Shown: positions 8,612-16,607, counted from the first letter of the stretch. The stretch is DNA of 64,000 bases from Brevinematales bacterium (GCA_013177895.1 JABLXV010000006.1:1-64000), one strand, 5' to 3'. Made by a program: numbers and translations. Notes: generated by a model from the sequence alone, not told the origin.

Positions 8612-9394
8612 TTATTCCACCCGTTTGGAGATGCATGCGTAGGCGTTGTGGTTATGGATCGACTCGGCGTTCTTGACCTCGACCGAGTACCACACGATAC
8701 GCGGATCGCTGTTCAGGCGCATCGCGGCCTCGCGCGCGGTATCCTCGACAAATCGAGGGTGATCGTAGGCGTGCTCGGTGATAAATTTCTCGTCCTCGCG
8801 TTTCAGTAACGTGAATACCGGCGCGGACGCGGACTCCTCCGCGATCGCGATCAATTCCTCGAACCATACCAGTTTATTCGAACGGATGCGTATCTTGATA
8901 TTCCCGCGCTGGTTGTGCGCGCCGTAATCGCTGATCTCCTTCGAGCATGGGCACAAATTCTGCGCGGGCACATTTACCTCGACGACCAACTCCAGCTTAT
9001 CGGATTTTTTCGCTTCGATCCGGCAGATATACTCCATCGGGCTTTCGATACCGGATACGGGGGCTTTCTTCCTGATAAAGTACGGGAATTCTATCTCGAT
9101 ATGCGACGTTTCGCTCTCGAACGTCTCGCGGATATCCTCCAGGAGTTCCCCGAGGCTCCGAAGGCTCAGCCCCATATGATAACGGCTCATCACCTCGAGG
9201 AAACGGCTCATATGTGTGCCCCGGTAATGGTGCGGGAGGTCGACATACATATTGATCTTCGCGACAGTCGGCTGGGTGTTGTTGTCGCGGTCGAGCACGG
9301 AGATGGGGTAGCTCAGGTCGCTGATGCCGACCTTGTCGATCGATATATTCCGGTCGTCCGGTTCGCTCTGGACATCCCGCATCGGGTTACTCAT
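8612..9394 (-). CDS. folE2: GTP cyclohydrolase FolE2
   Basis: About 260 residues from the ATG at 9394, preceded by GGAGGAAAGGTG; the longer frame to 9448 lacks a ribosome site. FolE2 (GCYH-IB) converts GTP to 7,8-dihydroneopterin triphosphate, the entry to folate and queuosine. Family motifs: DLPHHYRGTHMSRFLE, the central VEVNVPAQNLCPCSKEISDY with the catalytic cysteine, GAHNQRG, and C-terminal DHPRFVEDTAREAAMRL. It overlaps the end of queD by eight bases, so both are translated from one message. With QueD the likely product here is 7-deazaguanine for queuosine, although supply of folate is also possible. Confidence 0.95.
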   Translation of the reverse strand: MSNPMRDVQSEPDDRNISIDKVGISDLSYPISVLDRDNNTQPTVAKINMYVDLPHHYRGTHMSRFLEVMSRYHMGLSLRSLGELLEDIRETFESETSHIEIEFPYFIRKKAPVSGIESPMEYICRIEAKKSDKLELVVEVNVPAQNLCPCSKEISDYGAHNQRGNIKIRIRSNKLVWFEELIAIAEESASAPVFTLLKREDEKFITEHAYDHPRFVEDTAREAAMRLNSDPRIVWYSVEVKNAESIHNHNAYACISKRVE

Positions 9395-9758
9395 CACCTT
9401 TCCTCCATGTCGCGAAACTGGTCTCGGTCTCCCAGAGCAGGATTTCATAGAGAGAGTAATTATCCGTGCTCAGCTTATCGTTCAAACGGCCGCGTATCCA
9501 GAGCACGATATTTTCGGCGGTGGATTGCGAGACAATCTCGTTGATAAAATGGTGGTCGAGTTTATTGACCACCTCGTCCTTGACGATGCGGGAGAGATCG
9601 ACGAAATCGAGGATCATCCCGTTATCGGGGAGCGAGCGCGCCTGTATAGTGACGCGGAGTTTATAGGTATGGCCGTGCAGGTTCTCGCATTGGCCGTGGT
9701 AGTTCACCAGGCTGTGCGCGGCGTCGAACTTGAATTCCTTCGATAGAAATAGTGGCAT
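9387..9758 (-). CDS. queD: 6-carboxy-5,6,7,8-tetrahydropterin synthase (QueD)
   Basis: A protein of 123 residues, the normal size of the PTPS family. It contains the first zinc histidine in FKFDAAHSL, the catalytic cysteine and zinc histidines in GQCENLHGHTYKL, the LDHHFINE motif and the C-terminal glutamate segment LWETETSFA. The CxxxHGH spacing is that of QueD, which converts dihydroneopterin triphosphate to 6-carboxytetrahydropterin in queuosine synthesis. It has GGAGG upstream of the ATG at 9758 and is followed by folE2 in the same operon. queC and queE are not in the window. Confidence 0.93.
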   Translation of the reverse strand: MPLFLSKEFKFDAAHSLVNYHGQCENLHGHTYKLRVTIQARSLPDNGMILDFVDLSRIVKDEVVNKLDHHFINEIVSQSTAENIVLWIRGRLNDKLSTDNYSLYEILLWETETSFATWRKGDE

Positions 9759-10022
9759 TGTTCCTCCGGGTCTTGTATATTCTTTTTAATTCGTGTTCAT
9801 TCGTGGGTGCTTCCTACTGTTTTGGAAATCTCGATAAACCCTTCGGGCACTCGATTTCCGAACTGAGTATAGCATTCAAATTTATGCAATTAGGGATACC
9901 CCCGACCTGCGGTCAATGGTAATTAGGGATAAAAGGGATAGTTAGTCACCCCTTTTTCCCTGTATTTTGTCTTTTTCTTCTGCCTTTCTTTTTCTCCGCG
10001 CTTCTTCTAAGCAAAACGGAAA

Positions 10023-10091
10023 CCTCGATACATCCCGCACTTCACGCGGGACACTCGGTTTCCGGATGCCGAGTAACGAAGTGTATCGAGG
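10023..10091. repeat. CTCGATAC palindromic repeat, copy 1
   Basis: A 69-bp element ending in inverted CCTCGATAC / GTATCGAGG with an inner hairpin (ATCCCGC...GCGGGAC). Its right 34 bases, TCCGGATGCCGAGTAACGAA and onward, are identical to those of the copy at 11445-11512. A truncated left half lies at about 9829-9872. Confidence 0.8.
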
Positions 10092-10173
10092 CATTCGTTT
10101 TACGGCATTCTTCTCTAAAGCGGCATTCAGGAGGGCATCCGCTTGCCCCCGACCAAAGGAAGGGGGTTCTTTG

Positions 10174-10233
10174 TTACTTTCTTTCCGATGCGGCTTGTCC
10201 CCGATGGATTTCCTGAGGGGGGAAAGAAAGTAA
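10174..10233. repeat. Inverted repeat TTACTTTCTTTCC / GGAAAGAAAGTAA
   Basis: Two perfect 13-base arms, 10174-10186 and 10221-10233, separated by 34 bases, immediately downstream of the minus-strand ankyrin gene. It could fold in its transcript and act in termination or mRNA stability; no clear U-run follows. Confidence 0.6.
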
Positions 10234-10238
10234 ATTTC

Positions 10239-11252
10239 CTATTTCGCCCCCGCTTTCTTCAGGAGATTGATAATCTTTGTATACTTATAGCTTTTTGCCA
10301 TGCTTAAAGCGGTATCACCAAAATAGTCTTTTTTATTTACATTTGCCTTCGCGTCTATCAGCGCTTTCACGGCGTCGGTATGCCCGTTCATCGCCGCGAG
10401 CATCAACGCCGTCCTGCCAAAACCATCAACATTGTGGAGATTCGCCTTCGCTGCTATCAGTGCCTTTACGGCATCGGTATGCCCGTTCATCGCCGCGAGC
10501 ATCAACGCCGTCCTGTCATTAACCGCGTTGACGTCAGCCTTCGCTGCTATCAGCGCCTTCACGGCACCGGTATGCCCGTGCTCCGCCGCATACATCAACG
10601 CCGTCCAGCCGGTTTTATCAACCGCGTCGACGTCAGCCTTTACTGCGATCAACGCCTTTATGGCATCGGTATGCCCGTTCATCGCCGCGAAGATCAACGC
10701 CGACATGCCGTTTTTATCAACCGCGTTGACATCAGCATTTCCCGCGATGAGCGCGTTAATGGAATCGGTATGTCCGTTCCGCGCCGCGAACATCAAGGCT
10801 GTCCAGCCGTTTTTTTTAAACGCGTTGACGTCGGCCTTCGCCGCGATGAGCGCCTTTACTGCGTCCGTATGTCCGTTATACGCTGCTATCATCAACGTCG
10901 CAAAGCCATCTTTATCGACCGCGTTGACTTCAGCTTTTGCCGCAATAAGTGCCTTCACGGAATCGGTATGACCGTTTTGGGCCGCGAGCATCAACGCCGT
11001 CCAGCCGTCTTTTTCAAACATGTCAACGTCCGCCTTTGCCGCGATGAGCGCCTTCACGGCGTCTGTATGCCCGTTTTGCGCCGCATACATCAGCGCCGTC
11101 TTGCCGTATTCATCGAGCGGGGCGTTTATATCGCCGTCATAGTTTTGGATAAACGCGATATCTCCCTCTTTAGCGGCGTCGAGGAGATTATCTGTAGGGA
11201 ATAAAAACGCCGGGAATAAAAGAATCATGAATAATACGGATATTTTTTTCAT
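10239..11252 (-). CDS. Secreted ankyrin-repeat protein
   Basis: A protein of 337 residues with a signal peptide (KKISVLFMILLFPAFLFPT). From about residue 22 to the end it consists of ankyrin repeats: one degenerate capping repeat, eight repeats of the form NGHTDAVKALIAAKADVNAV plus DKDGWTALMLAA, and a short cap (INLLKKAG). The repeats are very alike, even at DNA level, which implies recent tandem expansion. The sixth full repeat is two residues short (AVNDRTALML). Ankyrin stacks bind proteins; export suggests a periplasmic or outer-surface partner, which cannot be identified. Downstream are repeat elements only, upstream the rpsI terminator; it is probably monocistronic. Confidence 0.92.
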   Translation of the reverse strand: MKKISVLFMILLFPAFLFPTDNLLDAAKEGDIAFIQNYDGDINAPLDEYGKTALMYAAQNGHTDAVKALIAAKADVDMFEKDGWTALMLAAQNGHTDSVKALIAAKAEVNAVDKDGFATLMIAAYNGHTDAVKALIAAKADVNAFKKNGWTALMFAARNGHTDSINALIAGNADVNAVDKNGMSALIFAAMNGHTDAIKALIAVKADVDAVDKTGWTALMYAAEHGHTGAVKALIAAKADVNAVNDRTALMLAAMNGHTDAVKALIAAKANLHNVDGFGRTALMLAAMNGHTDAVKALIDAKANVNKKDYFGDTALSMAKSYKYTKIINLLKKAGAK

Positions 11253-11597
11253 TGGAAACCTCCTGATAAAGCAATTAATACAATTTTAATACCGCTATAC
11301 CGCAAGTCAAATAACAATATGGGAGACCTTTCCTCCGGGTCTTTTATATTCACTATCATACTGATAAGAGGTATTCCTCCAAACCATCTGCGTGAAATTA
11401 GATCCTTTAGTGAACCCCCAATGTAATAAAGATCATCATCGGCGTCTCGATACACCCAGCCTTTGGCTGGGATACTCGACGTCCGGATGCCGAGTAACGA
11501 AGTGTATCGAGGCATACACTCTACTATATAACCAATCGTCCCAATAGTTTTCTTACGCTTTTTCTTTCCACTTTTTACTTGTAACTTTCATACTGAT
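11253..11597. other. Gene-free spacer between ankyrin gene and rpsI
   Basis: About 345 bases without a supported gene. An open frame at 11249-11515 (minus) is composition-driven and runs through the repeat copy. Contents: the CTCGATAC repeat at 11445-11512 and, at the far end, the rpsI terminator. No convincing promoter of the ankyrin gene was picked out. Confidence 0.5.
11445..11512. repeat. CTCGATAC palindromic repeat, copy 2
   Basis: A 68-bp copy of the element at 10023-10091: TCTCGATACACCCAGCC, inner hairpin CCCAGCC/GGCTGGG, then the conserved right half ending GTGTATCGAGG. The inner stem differs from copy 1 by paired changes while keeping complementarity, suggesting that folding is what is conserved. 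Confidence 0.8.
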
Positions 11598-11624
11598 ATA
11601 AATAAAGCCGCCCTTTCGGACGGC
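11598..11624 (-). terminator. Intrinsic terminator of the rplM-rpsI operon
   Basis: On the minus strand a GCCGTCC-GAAA-GGGCGGC stem (11624-11607, one G-U pair) is followed by TTTATTTAT. It lies seven bases after the rpsI stop. Confidence 0.8.
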
Positions 11625-11630
11625 CTATTA

Positions 11631-12023
11631 TTAACGTTTCGAGTACTGTTCTCTTTTGCGGGCTTTGCGTAAGCCGATTTTCTTGCGCTCCACCATGCGG
11701 TCGTCCCGTGTGAGGAACCCCGCGACCTTGACGGTCTTGCGGTACTTTTCAGCGTCGAGCGCCGATAACGCCCGCGCGATACCCTGACGGATGGCGCCGG
11801 CCTGTCCGGTAAATCCGCCGCCCTTCACGGTGATATAGAGATCGAATTTACCGATAGTTTCCGTCCATTTGAACGGTTCCAGCACCGTGGGGTGGTAGAA
11901 CGCGGGAAAATACGCGGCTAATTCTTTTTTATTGATAATGATCTTTCCTGTGCCTTTAGGGGAAAGGAAAACTCTTGCCACACTGGTCTTGCGACGTCCG
12001 GTCGCGTAAACTTTTTCAGCCAT
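11631..12023 (-). CDS. rpsI: 30S ribosomal protein S9
   Basis: A protein of 130 residues that matches uS9 throughout: [20 protein letters not shown] at the N-terminus, [20 protein letters not shown] in the middle, and the basic tail [20 protein letters not shown] ending KREQYSKR. The C-terminal tail reaches into the P-site of the 30S subunit. It follows rplM by 12 bases, the conserved bacterial rplM-rpsI pair, and is closed by a terminator. Confidence 0.98.
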   Translation of the reverse strand: MAEKVYATGRRKTSVARVFLSPKGTGKIIINKKELAAYFPAFYHPTVLEPFKWTETIGKFDLYITVKGGGFTGQAGAIRQGIARALSALDAEKYRKTVKVAGFLTRDDRMVERKKIGLRKARKREQYSKR

Positions 12024-12035
12024 CTATTGCCTCCG

Positions 12036-12464
12036 TTATATCTCTAAGTTCTTGAGCGGGACATTCTTGTAATTATGCTCGCCGCCTTCGATCAGGATGA
12101 GTTTCTTGATCATCTGGCGCGCGATTTTATTTTTGGGGAGCATACCGCGGACGGCGGCCAAAAGCGGGAACAAGGGTTTGCGCTCGACCATTTCCTTCGC
12201 GACAACGGACTTTAATCCGCCGGGGAAACCGGTGTGATGATAGTATATCTTGGTGTTGAGTTTGCGCCCGGTCAGCATGAATTCGCCCGCGTTCAGCACG
12301 ATAACGAAATCTCCGTTATCGATATGCGGGGTGTATTCGGCTTTATGTTTACCCTGGAGCACCATCGCCGCCTTAGAGGCGATCCGTCCGAGGGGTTTCC
12401 CTTTCGCGTCTATGACATACCAAGTACGCGTTACTTCTTTAGAACTTACCGAAGGTGTAATCAT
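12036..12464 (-). CDS. rplM: 50S ribosomal protein L13
   Basis: A protein of 142 residues, standard for uL13. Landmarks: RTWYVIDAKGKPLGRIASKA near the N-terminus, LQGKHKAEYTPHIDNGDFVI, the YYHHTGFPGGLKS motif, and AVRGMLPKNKIARQMIKKL. It is an early-assembling 23S rRNA-binding protein. Start at 12464 with AGGTAAGGA upstream; it leads the rplM-rpsI operon from the strong promoter at 12509-12537. Confidence 0.98.
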   Translation of the reverse strand: MITPSVSSKEVTRTWYVIDAKGKPLGRIASKAAMVLQGKHKAEYTPHIDNGDFVIVLNAGEFMLTGRKLNTKIYYHHTGFPGGLKSVVAKEMVERKPLFPLLAAVRGMLPKNKIARQMIKKLILIEGGEHNYKNVPLKNLEI

Positions 12465-12508
12465 TTCCTTACCTCTGCTTATGTATTCTCAATCTGAAAG
12501 TATTTTAA

Positions 12509-12537
12509 ATTATACAGGAATCGGGAGTTTTTGTCAA
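12509..12537 (-). promoter_or_regulatory. Strong sigma-70 promoter of rplM-rpsI
   Basis: Perfect TTGACA (12537-12532), 17-base spacer, perfect TATAAT (12514-12509) on the minus strand, 45 bases before the rplM start. It is back to back with the heptose operon promoter. Confidence 0.9.
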
Positions 12538-12569
12538 ATAATTCGCTTCTTTCGTTTCAGGGGAATTTC

Positions 12570-12598
12570 TTGAAATATGTCTATCTATCGGCTATAAT
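12570..12598 (+). promoter_or_regulatory. Sigma-70 promoter of the heptose operon
   Basis: TTGAAA at 12570-12575, 17 bases, perfect TATAAT at 12593-12598, 20 bases before the first ATG (12619). Together with 12509-12537 it forms a divergent promoter pair. Confidence 0.85.
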
Positions 12599-12618
12599 TA
12601 AAGAAAAACTGGAACACT

Positions 12619-13869
12619 ATGAAAGCACTGATACTCGCGGGCGGTTTCGGTACCCGTCTCGCCCATGTCGTCAAGGACGTACCGAAGCCTATGGCGCCGG
12701 TCTCCGGCAGGCCGTTCCTCGAGTATCCCATCCTCTCGCTGAAGAAGCAGGGCATCACGGATATTATCCTGCTGACCGGATACCGGAGCGCGCAGATCGA
12801 GGAGCATTTCGGCGACGGTTCGCGGCTCGGGGTCAATATCCGGTATTCCGTGGAAACCTCCCCTCTCGGTACAGCCGGGGCTATCAGCCGGGCAGTCCGC
12901 GATTTCGGGTTCGCGCCCGACGAGCGGTTCGTCGTACTGAACGGGGATACTTGGTTCGACGCGGATTACAGTCTGTTCGATAAATTTCACACCGGCGGTA
13001 ACTATACCCTTTCCGTCGCGCTCAAATACCGTGACGACGTGCGCCGCTACGGCGCGGTCGAACTGCGGGAATCACGCGTCGAGGGGTTTATCGAGAAGAA
13101 CGATACCCTCGGGGACGGGTTTATCAACGGCGGCGTGTACCTGATGAGCGCGTCCCTGATGCGGGATGTCCCCGACGGGCGGGCGGTGTCGTTCGAGACC
13201 GAGATCATCCCCCGTCTGCTCGCGGACAAGACTCCCATCGGCGGAATACCGTTCGGGGGGAGATTTATCGATATCGGGGTGCCGGAGGATTATGCGCTCG
13301 CGGGGCGGGAACTCCCGCTCTGGATCGATAACGCCGCGCGCAAGATAAGGGTTGCGTTTTTGGATAGGGATGGTATAATTATCGAGGACAATCGCTATCC
13401 CCACCGGGACGAGGACTTGCGGTTACTCCCCGGGGCGGTCAGGTTTATGGCCGGGCTGAGCGATGCGGGATACCGCCTGATTATCGTGACGAACCAGGCG
13501 GGTATCGCGAAGGGGGTATTTACCGAGGAGATCTACCGCGAGTTCAGCGGGAAACTTACGAACCTGCTCGCGGATAACGGGATTAATATACTGGATACCT
13601 ATTATTGCCCGTTCCACCCCGATGCGACCGTCGAGCGTTACCGGAGGGAAAGCCTCCTGCGGAAGCCGGGGCCGGGTATGATACTCGAGGCCGCCGACAG
13701 GCATTTCGCCGATCTCTCCCGCAGCGTCATGGTCGGGGATAAGGATTCCGACCGTATCCAACTTCCGTACCTTCGGTCGTATATCTTACGGGGCGGGTAC
13801 GAACTGGACGGTTCCAGGGACGCATACAACAGTTTCGAAGAAATGGAGGAGAAAATTATAAATGAATAA
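12619..13869 (+). CDS. Bifunctional heptose-1-P guanylyltransferase (HddC-like) / heptose-1,7-bisphosphate phosphatase (GmhB-like)
   Basis: A protein of 416 residues joining two enzymes. Residues 1-235 are a nucleotidyltransferase: LILAGGFGTRL at 4-14, the KPMAPVSGRPFLEY segment, NGDTWFDAD at 108-116, and FIDIGVPEDYALA. Residues 243-416 are a HAD phosphatase: FLDRDG with catalytic Asp249 and Asp251, TNQAGIAKG at 291-299, RKPGPGM at 348-354 and GDKDSD at 373-378. With HddA and GmhA next in the operon it should do the last two steps to GDP-D-glycero-alpha-D-manno-heptose: dephosphorylate the 1,7-bisphosphate, then transfer GMP. Of the zinc ligands of E. coli-type GmhB only Cys330 is kept: the histidine position is Phe332 and the Cys-x-Cys is Ser-Leu-Leu. 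An eight-base overlap leads into hddA. Confidence 0.9.
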   Translation: MKALILAGGFGTRLAHVVKDVPKPMAPVSGRPFLEYPILSLKKQGITDIILLTGYRSAQIEEHFGDGSRLGVNIRYSVETSPLGTAGAISRAVRDFGFAPDERFVVLNGDTWFDADYSLFDKFHTGGNYTLSVALKYRDDVRRYGAVELRESRVEGFIEKNDTLGDGFINGGVYLMSASLMRDVPDGRAVSFETEIIPRLLADKTPIGGIPFGGRFIDIGVPEDYALAGRELPLWIDNAARKIRVAFLDRDGIIIEDNRYPHRDEDLRLLPGAVRFMAGLSDAGYRLIIVTNQAGIAKGVFTEEIYREFSGKLTNLLADNGINILDTYYCPFHPDATVERYRRESLLRKPGPGMILEAADRHFADLSRSVMVGDKDSDRIQLPYLRSYILRGGYELDGSRDAYNSFEEMEEKIINE

Positions 13870-14893
13870 AACAGTAAGGAGCAGAGCTCCGCTGCGTCTG
13901 GGGCTCGCGGGGGGCGGCACCGATGTTTCGCCGTTTTCCGAAATGTACGGCGGGGCGATCCTCAATGTGACTATCGAGATGTACACCTATACCACGTTAC
14001 AGCCGATCGGCGCGAATAAAATTATTTTTGAATCGATGGATCAGGATATCATAGTGGAATACGACCTCGCGGCGGTACTTCCGGTGGACGGGACGCTCGA
14101 CCTGCATAAAGGGGTGTACAACCGCATCATCCGCGACTTCTGCGGCGGGAAGCCCTTCCCGATAAAGATGATTACTTATTCCGACGCGCCAGCCGGGTCG
14201 GGACTCGGCTCGTCCTCCGCGCTGATGGTCTCCATGATCGCCGCGATGAAGGAGTATCTCAATCTCCCGCTCGGCGATTACGAACTCGCGCATCTCGCCT
14301 ACGAGATCGAACGGATCGACCTGAACATGGCGGGCGGGAAGCAGGACCAGTACTCCGCGACATTCGGCGGATTTAACTTTATGGAGTTCTTCAAGGAAGA
14401 TCAGGTGATCGTCAATCCCCTGCGTATCAAGTCGAATATCACGAACGAGCTCGAGTTTAACATGATGCTCTATTATACCGGGAAGAGCCGCGTATCGTCG
14501 GATATCATCAAGGATCAGGTGAAGAACGTCAACGCGAAGGAAGGGAAATCGATCGACGCGATGATGAACCTGAAGGAGCAGGCGGTGCAGATGAAAAACG
14601 CCCTTCTCCGTGGGGAGCTCGACCAGATCGGGAAAATCCTCAATTACGGGTGGGAAAACAAGAAGAATATGGCGAAAAATATATCTAATACGAATATCGA
14701 CCAAATCATGGAAAAAGCGTTCTCGCTCGGCGCCATAGGCGGCAAGGTCAGCGGAGCCGGAGGCGGTGGGTATATCATGCTGTATGTGGACGGGCTGAAA
14801 CGCGCCGAAATACGCAACGGGCTTTCCGAATTCGGCGGGTCGTTTATGGATTTCTCATTCTGTTTGACGGGAGTGCAGACATGGACAGTATAG
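13862..14893 (+). CDS. hddA: D-glycero-alpha-D-manno-heptose-7-phosphate kinase
   Basis: A protein of 343 residues of the GHMP kinase family. Motif 1 RSRAPLRLGLAGGGTDVSPF is at 6-25, the ATP loop DAPAGSGLGSSSALMVSMI near 108-126, NMAGGKQDQYSATFGGFNFM in the substrate region, and motif 3 GGKVSGAGGGGYIMLYVD near the C-terminus. The GGGTD motif and the AGGKQDQY box separate heptose kinases of the HddA type from galacto- or mevalonate kinases. It makes heptose 1,7-bisphosphate in the cytosol. It overlaps the fusion gene before it by eight bases and gmhA after it by thirteen, so translation is tightly coupled. Confidence 0.92.
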   Translation: MNKTVRSRAPLRLGLAGGGTDVSPFSEMYGGAILNVTIEMYTYTTLQPIGANKIIFESMDQDIIVEYDLAAVLPVDGTLDLHKGVYNRIIRDFCGGKPFPIKMITYSDAPAGSGLGSSSALMVSMIAAMKEYLNLPLGDYELAHLAYEIERIDLNMAGGKQDQYSATFGGFNFMEFFKEDQVIVNPLRIKSNITNELEFNMMLYYTGKSRVSSDIIKDQVKNVNAKEGKSIDAMMNLKEQAVQMKNALLRGELDQIGKILNYGWENKKNMAKNISNTNIDQIMEKAFSLGAIGGKVSGAGGGGYIMLYVDGLKRAEIRNGLSEFGGSFMDFSFCLTGVQTWTV

Positions 14894-15483
14894 ACCGCTA
14901 TATAGAAAAGACGCGCGAGACGATTGAGGACAGTATCCGCGTGAAGGAACTGATTATCGCCGACGCGGGGCTGATGAAGAAGATTGCCGGGGTCTCGGAG
15001 GCGATGGTCGCGTGTTACCGGAACGGGGGGCGCGTGTTCTTCGCGGGTAACGGCGGAAGCGCGGCGGACGCCCAGCACCTTGCGGCCGAACTGGTCAGTA
15101 AATTTTTCATCGAGCGCGAGGGGCTTCCCGCCGAGGCGCTCAACTGCAATACGTCGATACTCACCGCCGTCGGCAACGATTACTCGTTCGACAGGGTGTT
15201 CGCGCGGCAGATCGAGGCGAACGGTAAAAAGGGCGACATGTTCGTCGGGCTGTCCACGAGCGGGAATTCGCGGAATATCGTGGAGACCCTCGAAAGCTGT
15301 AAAAAGCGGGGCATCGTCACAGTCGGGATGACGGGCGAGGGCGGCGGTAAGATGGCCGCGCTGTGCGATTTCCTGATCGCGGTACCGTCGAAAATAACCC
15401 CGCGTATCCAGGAAGCCCATATCACTATCGGGCATATCGTTTGCGAGATCGTTGAGTACGAACTCTTCGGCGGCAAAAAATGA
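14881..15483 (+). CDS. gmhA: Sedoheptulose-7-phosphate isomerase
   Basis: A protein of 200 residues, the usual GmhA size, with a SIS domain. Motifs: GRVFFAGNGGSAADAQHLAA (50-69), SKFFIEREGLPAEAL, ILTAVGNDYSFDRVFARQ and GLSTSGNSRNIVETL, and the C-terminal histidine helix EAHITIGHIVCEIVE. GmhA isomerises sedoheptulose 7-phosphate to D-glycero-D-manno-heptose 7-phosphate, the first committed step of the pathway completed by the two genes before it. It overlaps hddA by 13 bases and the glycosyltransferase by 4. Confidence 0.95.
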   Translation: MDSIDRYIEKTRETIEDSIRVKELIIADAGLMKKIAGVSEAMVACYRNGGRVFFAGNGGSAADAQHLAAELVSKFFIEREGLPAEALNCNTSILTAVGNDYSFDRVFARQIEANGKKGDMFVGLSTSGNSRNIVETLESCKKRGIVTVGMTGEGGGKMAALCDFLIAVPSKITPRIQEAHITIGHIVCEIVEYELFGGKK

Positions 15484-16607
15484 AGACCGCGATCGTACAC
15501 GAGTGGCTTACCACCTTCGCGGGCAGCGAGAAGGTTGTCGAGGAAATCTACGAGGTGTTTCCCTCGCCCATATACACGCTGTTCATGGATAAGAAAATGG
15601 TGTCGCAGTCGCGGCTGAGCGGGGCGGAAATCCATACCTCCTCCTTACAGCGGTTTCCGATGATAACCAAAATTTACAGGAAACTGCTCGCCCTTTTCCC
15701 CCGCAAGATCGAGGAATTCGACCTGCGGGGATACGACGTGGTGATCTCGTCGTCCCATTCGGTCGCCAAGGGCGCGCTGACCGACAGCAATCAGCTCCAT
15801 ATCAGCTATATCCATACCCCGGTGCGGTACGCGTGGGATTTGTACTTCCGCTATCTCGAGGAAGCGGGGCTCAATCGCGGGATCAAGCGCCGGTACGCGG
15901 AACGGGTACTGCACGAGATACGGAAGTGGGACGTTATCTCCGCGAACCGGGTGGATTATTTTGTCGCGAACAGCAAGAATATTGCGCGTCGGGTGAATAA
16001 AATATACCGTCGCGAAGCCGAGGTGATTTATCCCCCGGTGAACGTGCAGGAGTTTGCGCTCAAGGAAACGAAGGATAATTACTACCTTGCCGCGTCGAGG
16101 CTCGTTGCATATAAGAAGATCGACCTGATCGCCGAGGCGTTTTCACGGATGCCGGATAAGCGCCTGGTAATTGTCGGGGACGGCCCGGATATGAAAAAGA
16201 TCAGGAAAATCGCGGCGGGGCATCCGAATATCGAGCTTCTGGGGTATCGCCCGTTCCCGGAACTGAGAGACCATATGCAGAACGCGAAGGGATTTGTGTT
16301 CGCGGCGGACGAGGATTTCGGCATCATGCCGGTCGAGGCGCAGGCGTGCGGAACCCCGGTGATCGCATACGGCGCTGGCGGCGCGCTCGAGACTGTCGTG
16401 CAGGGCGCGACGGGGCTGTTTTTCGATACGCAGACTCCCGAAAGTATTATCGATACGGTCGGGAAGTTCGAGAAGGCCGGGGATAAGTGGGACGCGAAAA
16501 AAATCAGGAAGCACGCGGAAAAATTCTCCACCGCGGTGTTCCAGAAAAATATGCGGGAATTTGTAGAAAAGAAATACGCGGAGTTTTCGGCGAAACGCGG
16601 GGGTTAG
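15480..16607 (+). CDS. GT4-family glycosyltransferase (mannosyl/heptosyltransferase-like)
   Basis: A protein of 375 residues with the GT-B fold. The N-terminal half has VHEWLTTFAGSEKVVEEIYE and the segment YIHTPVRYAWDLYFRYLEEA, which recalls WbaZ-type mannosyltransferases. The C-terminal donor-binding half has NSKNIARRVNKIYRREAEVI, YPPVNVQEF, the LAASRLVAYKKIDLIAEAF start of the domain, IVGDGPDMKKI, and the GT4 EX7E segment EDFGIMPVEAQACGTPVIAY. GT4 enzymes are retaining and use NDP-sugars. It is the last gene of the operon, overlapping gmhA by ATGA, so GDP-heptose is the likely donor, for a surface glycan or glycoprotein. Acceptor unknown. Confidence 0.88.
   Translation: MKTAIVHEWLTTFAGSEKVVEEIYEVFPSPIYTLFMDKKMVSQSRLSGAEIHTSSLQRFPMITKIYRKLLALFPRKIEEFDLRGYDVVISSSHSVAKGALTDSNQLHISYIHTPVRYAWDLYFRYLEEAGLNRGIKRRYAERVLHEIRKWDVISANRVDYFVANSKNIARRVNKIYRREAEVIYPPVNVQEFALKETKDNYYLAASRLVAYKKIDLIAEAFSRMPDKRLVIVGDGPDMKKIRKIAAGHPNIELLGYRPFPELRDHMQNAKGFVFAADEDFGIMPVEAQACGTPVIAYGAGGALETVVQGATGLFFDTQTPESIIDTVGKFEKAGDKWDAKKIRKHAEKFSTAVFQKNMREFVEKKYAEFSAKRGG

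Larger units (their letters stand above)
9759..10238. other. Gene-free spacer made of degenerate palindromic repeats
   Basis: No believable gene lies in these 480 bases. It holds a half-copy of the CTCGATA repeat (about 9829-9872), a pyrimidine/purine palindrome around 9915-9960 (AGGGATAAAAGGG against CCCCTTTTTCCCT), a full CTCGATACA palindrome (10023-10091) and a 13-bp inverted repeat at 10174-10233. The only open frame, about 88 codons, runs straight through the repeats. Confidence 0.6.

Noticed and set aside
9967-10233. 88-codon plus-strand frame
   Set aside because: It lies wholly in palindromic repeat DNA, has no ribosome site and a serine/arginine-rich composition typical of chance frames.
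10380-11204. Long plus-strand frame (about 274 codons) over the ankyrin gene
   Set aside because: It is the antisense reading of the repeated ankyrin DNA; the repeats make long chance frames on the opposite strand.
10239-11252. CRISPR-like regular repeats
   Set aside because: The roughly 99-base periodicity is the ankyrin repeat unit, coding and in frame; there are no short repeats with unique spacers.
11249-11515. 88-codon minus-strand frame upstream of the ankyrin gene
   Set aside because: It runs through the CTCGATAC repeat copy and overlaps the ankyrin start; no ribosome site or protein-like pattern.
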